Of a DNA stretch of 64,000 nucleotides, positions 52,501 to 63,749 are shown piece by piece. The stretch is taken from the NCBI GenBank assembly GCA_023053685.1, contig JALIGW010000005.1, positions 53,280,742-53,344,741 on the forward strand, in the 5' to 3' direction. Source of the DNA: Diadophis punctatus similis. Lineage: Eukaryota; Chordata; Lepidosauria; Squamata; Dipsadidae. Positions within the stretch are counted from its first letter, which is position 1. The number at the start of each line of letters is the position of its first letter. The notes beneath the pieces were generated by a model, which saw nothing but the letters and a program-made list of their open reading frames with translations, had not been told where the DNA came from and did no database searches. A program made the position numbers and the translations under genes.

Positions 52501-55500
52501 GCAGTATAGTTGGGAAGATAGGTAGTGCTGGACGAAAATGTAGCGCACTGTCCACTTGTAGAACGCATGCTGCATTTCTCCTCAGCTAATCAGAGGACAT
52601 GGGTGATAGATTTATAGTTGTGTCCTGTGGTTGGGCAAGCTGGAAGTCATAAGCATCCTGCCTGCAAGCCTCAAAGTAATACTGTACATGTGATTCCAGC
52701 AACCTCTCTTGTGCTCCCCAATCTCCCTTTACCACTGGCTCTATATTTGTTTAAGCCATTTGATTTTTTTTAAAATGAGAAGCTGTAAAAATACAAAGCA
52801 GAGCACTTTGAAAACAAGAAGAAGGAGAAGGAGAAGGAGAAGGAGAAGGAGAAGGAGAAGGAGAAGGAGAAGAAGAAGAAGAAGAAGAAGAAGAAGAAGA
52901 AGAAGAAGAAGAAGAAGAAGAAGAAGAAGAAGAAGAAGAAGAAGAAGAAGAAGAAGAAGAAGAAGAAGAAGAAGAAGAAGAAGAAGAAGACGACGACAAT
53001 GGGCAGTTGAAGTCAAGTGTTTTTTTTTCAAAAATAACCCCAATGTTTAAATAAGGCAAAAGTAAACAGAATTAGTACAGGATGTCCTTTGCAACAGATA
53101 AAATCTATGTGGTAATTTGTTAACTTCATCATGCCATTTTGCAAATGTTGAATGTATCCTTCAGCTCCCAAAGGTTGGACTCAAGGCCAAACTTAGCAAA
53201 CTATGAGAGTTTCAGGACCTATTAGATCTGTTGCCTGTAAAGCCAGTAGACTAGTTTGGGATGATATGACATGAAAATAATTAATATAACCCTAGTTTGT
53301 TGCTATAACCCTTATCAAAGAGTAGGGTGAAAGAATATTGGAAATTTGCTTTTTCAAATTGCATTTTCTCTGTCGAAATTAGGCTAGTCTGAATTGCTTT
53401 TCCATCTGAGAAACCGAACAAAATGGAACAGACATCTCTCCTCTAAATTGGAAACTTTAGCAAACATTATTTTGGTTATGAGCCAAAAAACTCCATAAAC
53501 ACCTCTTCCTGTTGCTACCAGAAATACAATCATTCAAGTTTTGCTCTTGTTTATATTCAAAATCATGACATTTGGTTGACACCAATGTTGCCCAATGATA
53601 TGGCTGTAAATGAGCTAGAGTCATGTCACATAGATGAGTTTGTAGCAAATTTGAATGAGTCTCTCAGAATAAATTCTGAGTCACTGCAAGACATCACTTC
53701 TCTTTTTTAAAAAATTAACTGTTCATGTACTTACATTTGCAAAATACAGATAGTCCTTGACTTATGACCACAATTGAGCCCAAAATTTATGTTGCTAAGT
53801 GAGAAATTTGTTAAGTGAGTTTTGCCCCATTTTACGACTTTTCTTTGCTTGTTAAGTGAATCACTGCAGTTCTTAAATTAGTAACATGGTTGTTAAGTGA
53901 ATCTGGTTTCCCCATTGACTTTGCTTGTCAGAAGGATTCAAAAGGTGATCACATGATGGCGGGACACTGCAACCGTCATAAATGTGAATCAGTTGTCAAG
54001 CATCTGAATGTAAATCACATGACCGAGGGGATGCTGCAACAGTCATAAGTTGGAAAATCATCATAAGTCACATTTTTCAATGCCATTTTAATGGTCACTA
54101 AGCGAACTGTTGTAAGCCAACGGCTACCTGTATTATTTTTCCCACTTACTGTGTATGTCATCAAGCAAATGCATCATTCCATATAAATAAGACTATCTTA
54201 TTTTTAATGTGATATGCCAAAACCGACGTCTCATAAAACACCAAACAGATCCTTAAACTCTCAAGACCATGACAATCTCATAGAGTTACGCTCTTCATGT
54301 GACTGAAGATGACAGCAAGGGCAATATTATGTCATGCTTCTTGGGAGGAAGACAGTGTGATTGTTGTGGCAATAGTTTTTGGGACTTTATTTATTTATTT
54401 ATTTATTTTATTTATTTATTTATTTATTTAATTTGTCAAACATGTACAGGATAGTAGTTGTTTGTATAAACGTAACATAAGCAAAGAAGTACAGATAAAT
54501 GAGGACAATAGGACAGTAGGACAGGGACGGTAGGCACAGTGGTGCGCTTATGCACGCCCCTTACAGACCTCTTAGGGATGGGGAGAGGTCGACTGTAGAC
54601 AGTCTAAGGTTAAAGTTTTTGGGGTTTGGGGAAGAAACCACAGAGCCAGGTAGTGCATTCCAGGCATTGATCACTCTGTTGCTGAAGTCGTATTTTCTGC
54701 AGTTGAGTTTGGAGCGGTTTACATTAAGTTTGAATCTATTACGTGCTCGTATATTGTTGCGGTTGAAGCTGAAGTAATCTTTGACAGGAAGGACATTTTC
54801 GTATATGATTTTATGAACTACATTTAGATCAGATCGAAGGCGACGCAGTTGTAAATTGTCTAATCCCAATATTTCAAGTCTTGCACTGCTAAGCCTGAGC
54901 CAAGATGTGGAATTAAGGAAAATATTAATTATTCATTTAAAACATAATGGTGGGCCAATTGTCTTTGTGTTGCTTCCCCCTCAAGACTGTAGTGCACATT
55001 ATATTAATCTTCATTAATATAGACTCAGAATTCCACTAATTGGCCCAACAGACTTGGAGAGCATGAGACTGCAGAACAATGCTTAAGAGAGAGACAGAAG
55101 TTTAGGGAAAAACATTTGGCAACAATTCTAAAGTTATGTCTGTTGATACTGGTTCATCTATTTCAGAACGGGGGGGGGGGCAGCTATTTTTCCTGTTCTT
55201 GTTTGTTTGGCTTTGCAGATTTGCTGCAGAGATAACAAACAAAGGGTCTCTTTCTTTTTTAAAAAATCTCCATCACAGACCAAGGAAGGAAACAACAGCA
55301 GAGGGTCAGAAGTGTCAAAAGAGGAAGGAAGGTCTTTTTAAAGCAAAAATGCTACATTTGCAAACCATACACTTACTCTATATGTTCTGGTGCAGTTTTC
55401 ACTTTGGAAGCATTCATAAAAAGTATCCCGGTCCAGAATTACCAGAAGTGCTGCTAGAATAAGAATCTAGAACAGAGTAGCACAGAACATATTGAGTTTG

Positions 55501-57257
55501 AAAACATTAAACTCACAAAATCCTTCTTTCAGAACCTTATATTCGGATTAGGTAATGCATGAATTTGAGTAGCTACTTTGCACCACATTTGACTGAAAGC
55601 ATAGACATATCAGAAATGCTTTATTCCAAAATAAACAGAAGGAAAACATAGCATTGTCTGTTTGCTCCACATAATCATGGATAATTATAAAGGTAGAATT
55701 TATGCGTGAACATTCAACTTGTGCTGAACATTGCCAATAGTTTCATTTTTGGATATGGTACTTGCTGGTACTTCCCTTACTATATGATATAAAATGTTTT
55801 AAAATATAGAACATATAATGTTAGCTTTTGAAAGACACCTACAAATCTAGTAAGACAGAAACACAAAAGACTGGATAATTCCAAAAGGAAATATTCTAAA
55901 TTGCATTGGTGGTGTAGATGTAATAGAACTGGTACCAGTGGGCATTTTTTCCTGTTTTCTTTAGTGGGGGGGAGATCTTTTTCTTTGTTCTGTTCATGGT
56001 TGCCAAGGAAAGGAATAAACCACCCTTCCTAACATCAAAACTGTTAGATACTTTGCATTTGTATTACTTTTAAAGAAAAAAATTCCTAAATCTATCAGTA
56101 TCAGTTTAGAGACAAAGAATCTCTCTACCATTTCACATTCTGGCTGAGATGCTGGGAGTTCTAGTCTGGATACCTAGCAGATCACAGGTTAAAATATGAT
56201 GGTTTGTTCAAAAGAAGGCATTGTTTTTGAAGAAACTGACATATCCCAAAGGATCATCTTGCACCTAAGAAAAATTATTTTGTAACTCACTTTAGAGAGA
56301 CCAAAGGTTGGATAACCATTTGTCTGAAGTGGTGGTAGGGTTTCCTGCCTAAGCAGGGGGTTGGACTAGAAGACCTCCAAGGTCCCTTCCAACTCTGTTA
56401 TTCTATTCTAAATAAAGCAATCCCTTACATTGTTTCTTTTGGTGGAGTAAGTTGGGAAGACCACATAAGTAAGATCTTCATGGGTGCTCAAAAACATATA
56501 TAGAAGCATCAGAGTGGAGCCAATGACTATGTAACATTAAACCTTAACTATGTACTGGTTACAAGTTAATAGAATGCCTTGAAACGCTAACAATCCCAGG
56601 TGGGTCACTTTTTAGTGACTTTAAAGAAATATTCATATTTCTTTTTTCTGTGCACTACTTATTTTCCCTTGGAAAATAATTGTGAGTCCAATATGAATGG
56701 CAGGACTCAGCACTGTGTGAAGAAATACTTAGGGTTTTAGGCAACATCTTTATGGTATAATCATTCAAATATGAATTTTATGAAAGGGCCAACCCTCTTT
56801 TCATTCGTAATGCTCACGTTTTTCCCAACACTCCTTCAATCTTTTTTTTCTTGTTAAGGCTCACATCTGCATTCATACAATTAAACATTGGGAATTTTAT
56901 TTCTTAGATATCAAGTGCAGACATTCTTGAATATGCCTTGAGGATCCCACAACTGACTTAAAGAGGTAAAAACACAGCAAATCTAATATATTAATTTTAA
57001 AACAAGCCAAATATTGGTTACCACAATTAAACATAGAACCAATTTCTGTATTTTTTTAAATCAAAGGTCAGTCATCTTATTGAGTTCAAGTTTTGGAACA
57101 TCATAATTGTGAAATACAAATATATACTTTAATTCTACAGCTCAATGCTGTTTGAAATATATCTTCAAAATAGGAAATTAAGATAGAAGGCTTTTGAAAT
57201 AAAATAATAAATAAAAATATGTTAGTGCGATTTCATTCCAACTAAATTTCACTTGTT

Positions 57258-57310
<53 letters not shown>

Positions 57311-57819
57311 ATTAGTGTTAATCCATGATCTCAACCATTATTATATTAATTCTACAAATGTATTTAATGACCTATATGATGTTCAAACCATCTGAGGGGG
57401 GAAAATGATGAAGTTACATTTTTAAAAAATCCCTCTATCAACATTTAAATACTCAGCTAAGTACAGTGATATGTTGTGTTTGGCTGTTATATTGCTTCCA
57501 AAATACAGTTATTATTTTGATTCTGTCCCTTCCTGAAATCCCCTTTTTCCTGGAGGATCCCCCGCATCTACCATCTGAAGATCAAAGAGTCCTGTGGAGA
57601 AAATGAAAGATGTATTTAGCTAATCGGAGAAGGCATACTTACCATAATACCTGAGAAACAGATTCCTTCAAAATGCCACACGTAGTTGGTGTGATTATTG
57701 CTGGAAGCATATGAAGATTTCCCATCAGGAAAATATAGGAGAATATTTATAACAATACTCCACAGTGCCAGGGGAATCAACAGGCAATTCAAACAGCCAC
57801 TGCATTTTTGTAAGCCCAT
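49518..57819 (-). CDS. TM4SF18: TM4SF18, transmembrane 4 L6 family member, complete
   Basis: Four-pass membrane protein of the L6 (TM4SF1-like) family; molecular role poorly known, linked to endothelial cells. Exons, in transcript order: 57643-57819, 55377-55466, 51193-51335, 50389-50569 and 49518-49532. They total 606 nt, or 201 residues, the same length as human TM4SF18. Membrane segments lie near residues 10-30, 50-72, 90-112 and 155-180. The first loop has [12 protein letters not shown] with a glycosylation sequon at N42; the cytosolic N-terminus has Cys 6, 9 and 12, possible palmitoylation sites. A Cys-containing CFQSENC motif follows the second segment. It is called TM4SF18 rather than TM4SF1 because of [25 protein letters not shown] and LCGSYPIF near the end. 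Its place next to CP on the same strand agrees with human. Confidence 0.93.
49737..49834. repeat. (AAAAT)n/(AAT)n microsatellite
   Basis: Nearly pure AAAAT, then AAT and AAAAAT units, in TM4SF18 intron 4. The long Tyr/Phe/Leu frames over it on the minus strand are artefacts. Confidence 0.92.
50389..50569 (-). CDS. TM4SF18: TM4SF18 exon 4
   Basis: 181 nt; the acceptor is CCTCTGATAG and the donor is CAG|GTAAGA. It encodes [20 protein letters not shown], segment 4 ([18 protein letters not shown]) and [10 protein letters not shown]. The Cys-Thr-Glu-Pro motif is the L6-family signature of the second extracellular loop. Confidence 0.94.
50705..50972. mobile_element. hAT-type MITE (CAGCAATCCCCAACC family)
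   Basis: Left end CAGCAATCCCCAACCTTTCC, right end GATTGGGGAACCCTG, flanked by ATCTATCA and ATCTATGA (7/8). The interior has a G run and CACACGC repeats. It lies in TM4SF18 intron 3, 136 bp upstream of the exon 4 acceptor. Confidence 0.82.
51193..51335 (-). CDS. TM4SF18: TM4SF18 exon 3
   Basis: 143 nt; the acceptor is TTTTAATGCAG and the donor is GGCAG|GTAAGA. It encodes segment 3 ([20 protein letters not shown]) and the loop [13 protein letters not shown], with the family GPYC and GWEYAF motifs. Confidence 0.9.
51573..52350. mobile_element. TIR element with 144-bp internal tandem array
   Basis: Ends TACCGTATTTTTCGGAGTAT and its complement at the right end, a 30-bp inverted repeat with one mismatch, flanked by TA. 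Inside, a 144-bp unit starting AGCTTCAGCACATTATTTTA occurs at 51697, 51841 and 51985, with a degraded fourth copy near 52129. The related element 11773-12287 has different internal repeats. It has no transposase; the superfamily is unassigned. Confidence 0.9.
52816..52990. repeat. (GGAGAA)n then (GAA)n tract
   Basis: About 50 bp of GGAGAA units followed by about 41 uninterrupted GAA triplets, in TM4SF18 intron 2. The poly-Arg, poly-Leu and poly-Ser frames through it are not genes. Confidence 0.97.
53745..54132. mobile_element. GTAGTCCT-TIR element, complete copy
   Basis: 388 bp. Left end TACAGATAGTCCTTGACTTA and right end GGCTACCTGTA form inverted repeats of about 24 bp, with TA at both ends. 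The interior has repeated TTGTTAAGTGAAT-type words and two diverged GATCACATGA / AATCACATGA blocks, suggesting internal duplication. It is non-coding. Other copies are at 1, 19270, 41829, 48588 and 61466. Confidence 0.85.
54380..54905 (-). mobile_element. Non-LTR LINE 3' end with reverse-transcriptase C-terminal tail
   Basis: On the minus strand 54869-54561 reads [20 protein letters not shown] and [19 protein letters not shown], a pattern typical of the C-terminal tail of CR1/Rex1/L2-type reverse transcriptases. It ends in (AAAT)n. The catalytic domain is missing. Confidence 0.8.
55377..55466 (-). CDS. TM4SF18: TM4SF18 exon 2
   Basis: A 90-nt exon, phase 0 at both ends; the acceptor is CTGTTCTAG and the donor is AGA|GTAAGT. 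It encodes [14 protein letters not shown] (rest of membrane segment 2) and [12 protein letters not shown]. It is too short to stand out as an open frame alone, but its place, frame and Cys pattern fit the family. Confidence 0.87.
56300..56411 (+). mobile_element. CR1-type LINE 3' terminus
   Basis: GTTGGATAACCATTTGTCTG, GGGGTTGGACTAGAAGACCT and TTCCAACTCTGTTATTCTAT with an ATTCTATTCT end. Same family as 301-2406. It lies in TM4SF18 intron 1. Confidence 0.82.
57261..57306. repeat. (GT)n microsatellite
   Basis: Pure GT for about 46 bp in TM4SF18 intron 1, about 340 bp from exon 1. Confidence 0.97.
57643..57819 (-). CDS. TM4SF18: TM4SF18 exon 1 (coding)
   Basis: The ATG at 57817-57819 gives [20 protein letters not shown]. 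59 codons end at FSGIM and the donor ATG|GTAAGT. It holds transmembrane segment 1, the first extracellular loop and the start of segment 2. The start is supported by equal length with the human protein. Confidence 0.93.
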
Positions 57820-60277
57820 GTCAAAAGACCAGAGAAAGTAGTGGATAAAGTCTTTCTCGAGTGTTCAAAAGCTCTTGTCTTCTTGGTTGAATGGAGACAT
57901 TTTGCATTTACATGAATCAGTTGCTGGGATATGTTTCTTGTCTGACAAGTCCAGTTCCTGACAAATACAAGTATTGCTGTTGTAGAACAATAGTTAGACA
58001 AATAGCGCTGGCTGAATTCTTGTCCTATCCTGAGAAGTGGGGAGGGGGTGGAAGTAGGGGTGGGATGGGCGTTCCTCTGGAGAACTTTACTTGTAAAGGG
58101 AATTCCCTATGGTTCTACTCAGACACCTCAATCAATCTTAGAAAGAAAGCATTCATCTGAAAGGAAAAAGAATTGAATGTTTGTGTAATAAGGAAGTAGA
58201 GACTGACTGCTTTTTATCTATATAGCAGCATGTAATCTGATTAGCACTTAATTGAGATGTATCCATCCAACCATAGTGTTTTGAATCTTACTTGGAAACT
58301 ACTGGCCCTAGTTGAGGAAGACCCCAGAATTAACATTTACTAGTCTCATAAAAAATACATTTGAATCCAATTTACATGGGTTAAGGGTGATTACCGGTAA
58401 CTTATACTATTTCATGCTTTCACATAGCCCAGGGAAAGTTTATTGTTTCTTAGACTGAAGAAACATGGGTATTTCAGTGTGGAGACAAAAAAGACATAGA
58501 TATTTGTTAGCCACATTCAGATATATAAAGCAAGCTACGGGGGAAATGTTCAAGAGCTATTTTTCACAGTCTCAATTTATAATGGGTATAAATTGCAGCT
58601 ACCTAGATTTTGTTTAAATATAAGGAAAATATTCTTGATGATAAGATCTGTGCAACAGTGGAAGAGACTACCTGTGGATTTTGTGGATTCATCTCTAAAG
58701 AGTTTTATAAAAGACTGGAGAACTATCTTTGATAGATGGTTTAATTAGTGCTTCTGTAAATTGTGGGCAAATAATCCTTATGGCTTCTTCCAACTCTACA
58801 GTTTTATGATTCAATGATAGTAAAAAGAAGCTGAAGGTGTTTGTTTCCTGAAATAGTAGAAATGCAACCAATCTTTTCTTAGTGCTCGCACTTTCCATTG
58901 GAACTCTTCTAGATTGGCTGGTCCCTACAGAGAACTCTGGGATCTGTTTAGATCAGATAGCACCTAGGCTGGACTATTCACCAAAAGATTTTACAATTTA
59001 AGTGGCTGCATTGAACCGTGGTGGAGCAGAGGTTAGAATGCAGTATTGCAGCTTAATTTAGCTCATTGCCAGGAATTCAATCCCAACCAGCTCAAGATTG
59101 ACACAGCTTTTCATCCTTCTGAGGTTGGTAAAAAGAGGACCCAGTTTGTTGGGGGCAATATGCTGACTCTATACACTGCTAAGAGTGCTGCATAGCATTA
59201 CAAAGTGGTATATAAATCAAATTGCTATTGCATTGTGAATAACTATAGCCATTCAAGTTAACTGAATGATTACTGCTGGGAAAGGTAAAAAGGGCTAGAG
59301 AGACTCTAAGAAGAAATTACTTGGGGCAGAACAGCATGACTTCTTAAACTGGATGAAGAGATGTAAAAATAAATTTAAAATGAATTCAAGTTTCCAGATA
59401 ATTAAAAGTATATATTTGAACCAGATTAAGTTTTTGGTCATCCCCAAATAATATAAATCTTTACCACAATGTTCATAAGACTGCCTCTTTCAAATGAAAT
59501 CAACTTCAATTCATTTGCCAAATTAAAATTATTATTTTCAAATATTCTAGAAGTAATTGGCTTGAATAATATTAATATTCAATGAAAAATAGGACTCTGA
59601 TCATGTAGGAATCAGAAATAAATTTGTCACAACTAAAATAGTATTTTAGACATGGTGCTAAATACGAATATCTTATTTCATATGTATTTCCTTACAATTC
59701 TACGTGTGTGGGCAAGACTATTTTTAAACTACAGATACAGAAATAAGATAAGAGTTGACTTGTGCATTAACTTTTATGAAATTAACATGAACCAACAACA
59801 ATCTGGGGCTTAAAAAGACTTTTTTGTAAGTAATTAGGTATGGAATTGTAGTCTAAGAATAAAGAATATGTGCTGCCTTCACTCCTGAACAAACCATGGT
59901 TTGCTTAACCACAAATAAGCCAAAATTGGCAGGATTCTTGGAGATTAATTACCTATACCTACTTGAAAAACTACAGCACTTGGATTCACACAGCAAGGCA
60001 AACTGAAGAAGTCTAGCCCATGCACAAAAAATGCATCTTCTAATTTTTCTCAAATGGAAAGGAGAATAGAAATAATTAGATAAAAATAAATGTTCCTTAA
60101 ACTTTAGGTCTGAGGTATAAAATCTAAAGAAAAAGAAAAGTATGAATCAATGTTTGGATGTGATGGAAGCAAATATAGGAATAGAAAGGTATGGTGGAGA
60201 ACAGGGATGAATGTTGATGCAAACTAAATTTACATAGAATTTATTTTACGCTTTGGTCTTAATTCATTTGGCTAAGT
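57820..60277. other. DNA upstream of TM4SF18
   Basis: AT-rich sequence that should hold the TM4SF18 5' UTR and promoter. I found no clear TATA box near the start codon. A SINE is at 59013-59230. No exon is supported. Confidence 0.5.
59013..59230 (+). mobile_element. Sauria-type SINE, diverged
   Basis: GAACCGTGGTGGAGCAGAGG, AAAAGAGGACCCAGTTTGTT and GGGGCAATATGCTGACTC, with a weak ATTGCTATTGC tail. Confidence 0.82.
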
Positions 60278-60754
60278 CAGTGATGGCGAACCTTTTTTGG
60301 CTCGGGTGCCAAAAGGGTGCACGTGCGCACAATAGCGTGTGCGCACGTGCCCACACCCATAATGCAATGCCCTCCCCGCGCATAACACTCATGCTGCCCC
60401 CCATACATGTGCGCACACACACACCACTGTCTCCCCCCGCGCATAGGCCTCATTGAAGTCTCCAGACTTCCAGTAGGCCTGTTGGGCCATTTTTTGCTGT
60501 CCCCAGGGTTCAGGAAAGCCTCCTACAGCCTGGGGATGGCAAAAAACAGCCCAACTTCCAGCTGGCCCATTTTTCGCCATTCCCAGAGTTCAGGAGGCTT
60601 TCCTGAAGCCTGGGGGAGCAAAAATGGCCAAAAAAAGAGACCAAAAATCAGCTGGCCATGTGCACTGGAGCGGACATAGGGCAACGCCTCGCGTGCCCTC
60701 AGATATGGCTCTGCGTGCCACCTGTGGCATGCGTGCCATAGGGTCACCATCATG
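60278..60754. mobile_element. hAT-type MITE, CAGTGATGGCGAACC family, complete copy
   Basis: 477 bp with a perfect 8-bp target duplication, GGCTAAGT (60270-60277 and 60755-60762). The left end is CAGTGATGGCGAACCTTTTT. The interior has inverted GGGCCATTTTTTGC and TTTCGCCATTCCCAG segments. Confidence 0.92.
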
Positions 60755-60859
60755 GGCTAAGTATTTCTGCACTCTATATACTTTTGTTTACACAAAAAGG
60801 AAGAAGATGATGGTAATGCATGGGACAAGGTAGGTATAAAGAGTCTGAAGATAAGGAGG

Positions 60860-61035
60860 AACTGACTTTGCATCAGTCTTGACTCCTGGTGACCAACTCA
60901 AGAAGTTCCTGCAGTTTTCTTGCCAAGATTTATGGAAGTGATTTGCCATTTCTTTCTTCTTAAGGCCAAGAGAATGTGAGTGGCCCAAGGTTTCCAGGTT
61001 TGTAGCCTGTGAAACTGTGCCATCGGTGTTTAACA
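60860..61035 (-). mobile_element. tRNA-derived SINE, reverse copy
   Basis: The complement resembles 12288-12490: GGCACAGTTTCACAGGCTAC-type head and AAATCACTTCCATAAATCTT in the tail. Diverged. Confidence 0.5.
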
Positions 61036-61465
61036 ATCACAATTAGGGTAGGTTTCTGGAGTGGCACAAAGAAACTTGTGGTCATCTAGGCATAGTGATA
61101 AAAACCTTGGGAGAACAGGGAAAACTATAGCATTGATGATTACCAGACCAGACATAAACATCTGAATTATATTCATTGCATCAAGACAATCTCATACTTA
61201 TCCATTTAAAGTATGCTGTCATTGATTTTCATATGGATTAATTTTCAAGTGGATATATGATTTAGCCTAAATAACACATTGTTGCATTATATTAGATTAC
61301 TATATATATTGATAAATTTCTGCATGTAGGTAACAAAATCTTGTTCTATCAGATTCTTTAAAAAAAACTTTTAAGTTTTAAACAAACAATTAAACAGGAA
61401 CAAGGTTTGTAATATGAGCCAGCCAGTGTTGAGCTAATAATAAAAATAATATTTGCCAAATGTAA

Positions 61466-61780
61466 TTTTACAGCTGGTTCTCACACATACAACTGTCGCA
61501 GTGTGCCTGGAACTGCGCTTCACAGCCAACTTCTGACAAGCACAGTCAATGGAGAAGCCATCAGTAAAATTTCATGTGAAGTCTCGTGTAATGACTGTAG
61601 GACAATGTGTGGAAAAACACTTCCTATATTTGATAAAATGGAAACTATTTCATGGAATTTGCTCTTTTCTGTCCCGCCCCCCTTTGGAAAGGATTGCTTT
61701 TAAGGCAGCTAAGCAATACTTGATCTTTACTGATTGTAAAGGCTACAATAAGACCATGGTGTGGGGACGGGGACTCCTCC
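61466..61780. mobile_element. GTAGTCCT-TIR family, diverged copy
   Basis: CAGCCAACTTCTGACAAGCA, CAGTCAATGGAGAAGCC and AATGACTGTAGGACAATG match the interior of that family. The ends are not clear. The reading frames across it are artefacts. Confidence 0.5.
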
Positions 61781-61789
61781 CAAGTTAAG

Positions 61790-63749
61790 TAGATGTTGGC
61801 CTTCATGATTTCCTCCAAAACACAATAATATCCTTCCCCTTCCAATCTTATCAAATTAAGCAGGATTTTCAAGTGATAGCATTTTGGCTTTGATGCAGTT
61901 AAGTCAGAGGTACAGATTCCCGTTTTTACTCTAAAGAAGGGGAAGTCTGCATCTTATCCAGCTGAATATCAAACTGTGAGAACTTCCTCCATCTGCTCTA
62001 TTCAGTAACATCCTCTTTCAGTATCTACTAATGTCTAGACTTTAGAACTGATTTTGATAAACACGAAGTTGCATAAAATATCAGAACAATTGACCAGCAC
62101 GTTCTACTGCAAAAGTATCCTTGGCCCTGTTTAGTATTTTTGTTCATCATCCCAGAGTTTTGGTAGATGGGCAGCTATATAAATTGGTTTATTTTTTAAA
62201 ATTTATTTATTAAGTATATATGCCGCCCATCTCGCTGATAAAGCAACTTTTTTAAAAAATGAAGTAACCTATTTTCCTAATTGTATTGCTTCAATATTTG
62301 TAAACACTGCAACAGAGGCAAGCCTAATGTTACACAAACAAGTTAATTATGACTATTAGAGGAGAACGTTGTAATTCTCTTTAGCCAAGGCTTCTGGTGT
62401 TAATTGTTTGTGATTGTATTGTTTTCTTTTTGTTTTTTGTTGCACTTGTATTTTGGTCTGTGACTGTAAAATAAAATTATTATTAAGTTAAATATGAATG
62501 TCATACATCCAAAACTTCCATTCACGTCTATTCATTTTTGCCAATTCCCCCACCCCTTCCTCCTCTTCTGAAGTTTAGCACACTGTTTCTAAATATCACT
62601 CATCCTTTAGGAGATCAACAGAATAGAGTGACAGGAAAGCCCTGTTTTATGAACTCTGCTCCTTTCACTGGAGGGAAGTTAAAACCAAATCCAACTTTTT
62701 AAATTAGCCTTCCTGTATAACAGCAGAACAATATGAAATGCACATTATATGCAGTAATAAACACTGCAGAGACTGAAATTTGATTTTACACGCAAAATCT
62801 TACTATAGCACTTACAATGCTAAGAATTTAGCATTTCTTTCACTTTCAATAATAATGTTTTTCTTAACTTACTTTCAATAATAAATTTTTCTTATCGAAA
62901 ATGAAGAAAAATCTTTTAAAAATATTTCAGTAGATATAAGGCATTCCTGAATACAAAGTGTGAATTTGAAGACTCCTTTCTGTCTTTTAACTCTTTAAAT
63001 GTTTATGGATTTCTTACATAACACATCCTACTAGAATATATATATTAAAGTAAATTCAGAAATATTATCCTGACAAAGCAAATCCTTTTTGTGGATATCT
63101 CTTATTTGCTGATTAAATTATATTTACTTATAAAGAAGTGTAGCATAAAAATCTAAAAATACCAACATTTGGTATGCAGTAATAGTAGTTGATCAAACAT
63201 ATATACTAAGGAAGACTAGGGAAGAAATAACCTGGGCTTGTCGATTATTCAAATGTTTATATATTTGTTTTGAAGATCAAATACAGTGTCAACAAAAACG
63301 TTATATTAGTGTGACTTAAAAAACACTTATAAACATACTTTATAGTTACTCAACATACTTTATAGTTATTCAGTTTATACAAACACTAAATTATATGTTT
63401 TTAAAATAATATATACTGTAATATGCAAACACATCTCAAAAAATAAAAATACATGATTTTGCAAAAAAGAATAATTGGATAACATGATTTACTGATTTTC
63501 AGATCTTTATTTTAAACCAGGTCTTTTCCTTTTAAACTTGGAATTCTGACTTCTGGTTTTGTTTGTATGTTGCCCTTACTTCTCTTGATATTGGAAGAAA
63601 AGCATGGAGGAAACAAACCAAGAAGTGGTTGAAAAAAATCAGAATTACTTTTATCTTCCTGGTTTGTTTAATAAACCATGATTAAGCATTATGAGAAAAA
63701 AGCAACCAATATGCTCTAATCTGAGTAGCAGATGAGTATCCCATTATCC
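61790..63749. other. AT-rich DNA without recognised features
   Basis: A short LINE tail (TTTATTTATTAAGTATATAT, then GCCGCCCATCTCGC) lies at 62200-62240. Nothing else is recognised, and there is no open frame of note. Confidence 0.5.

Noticed and set aside
52709..53059. Poly-Arg, poly-Leu and poly-Ser frames
   Set aside because: Produced by the GAA/GGAGAA microsatellite.
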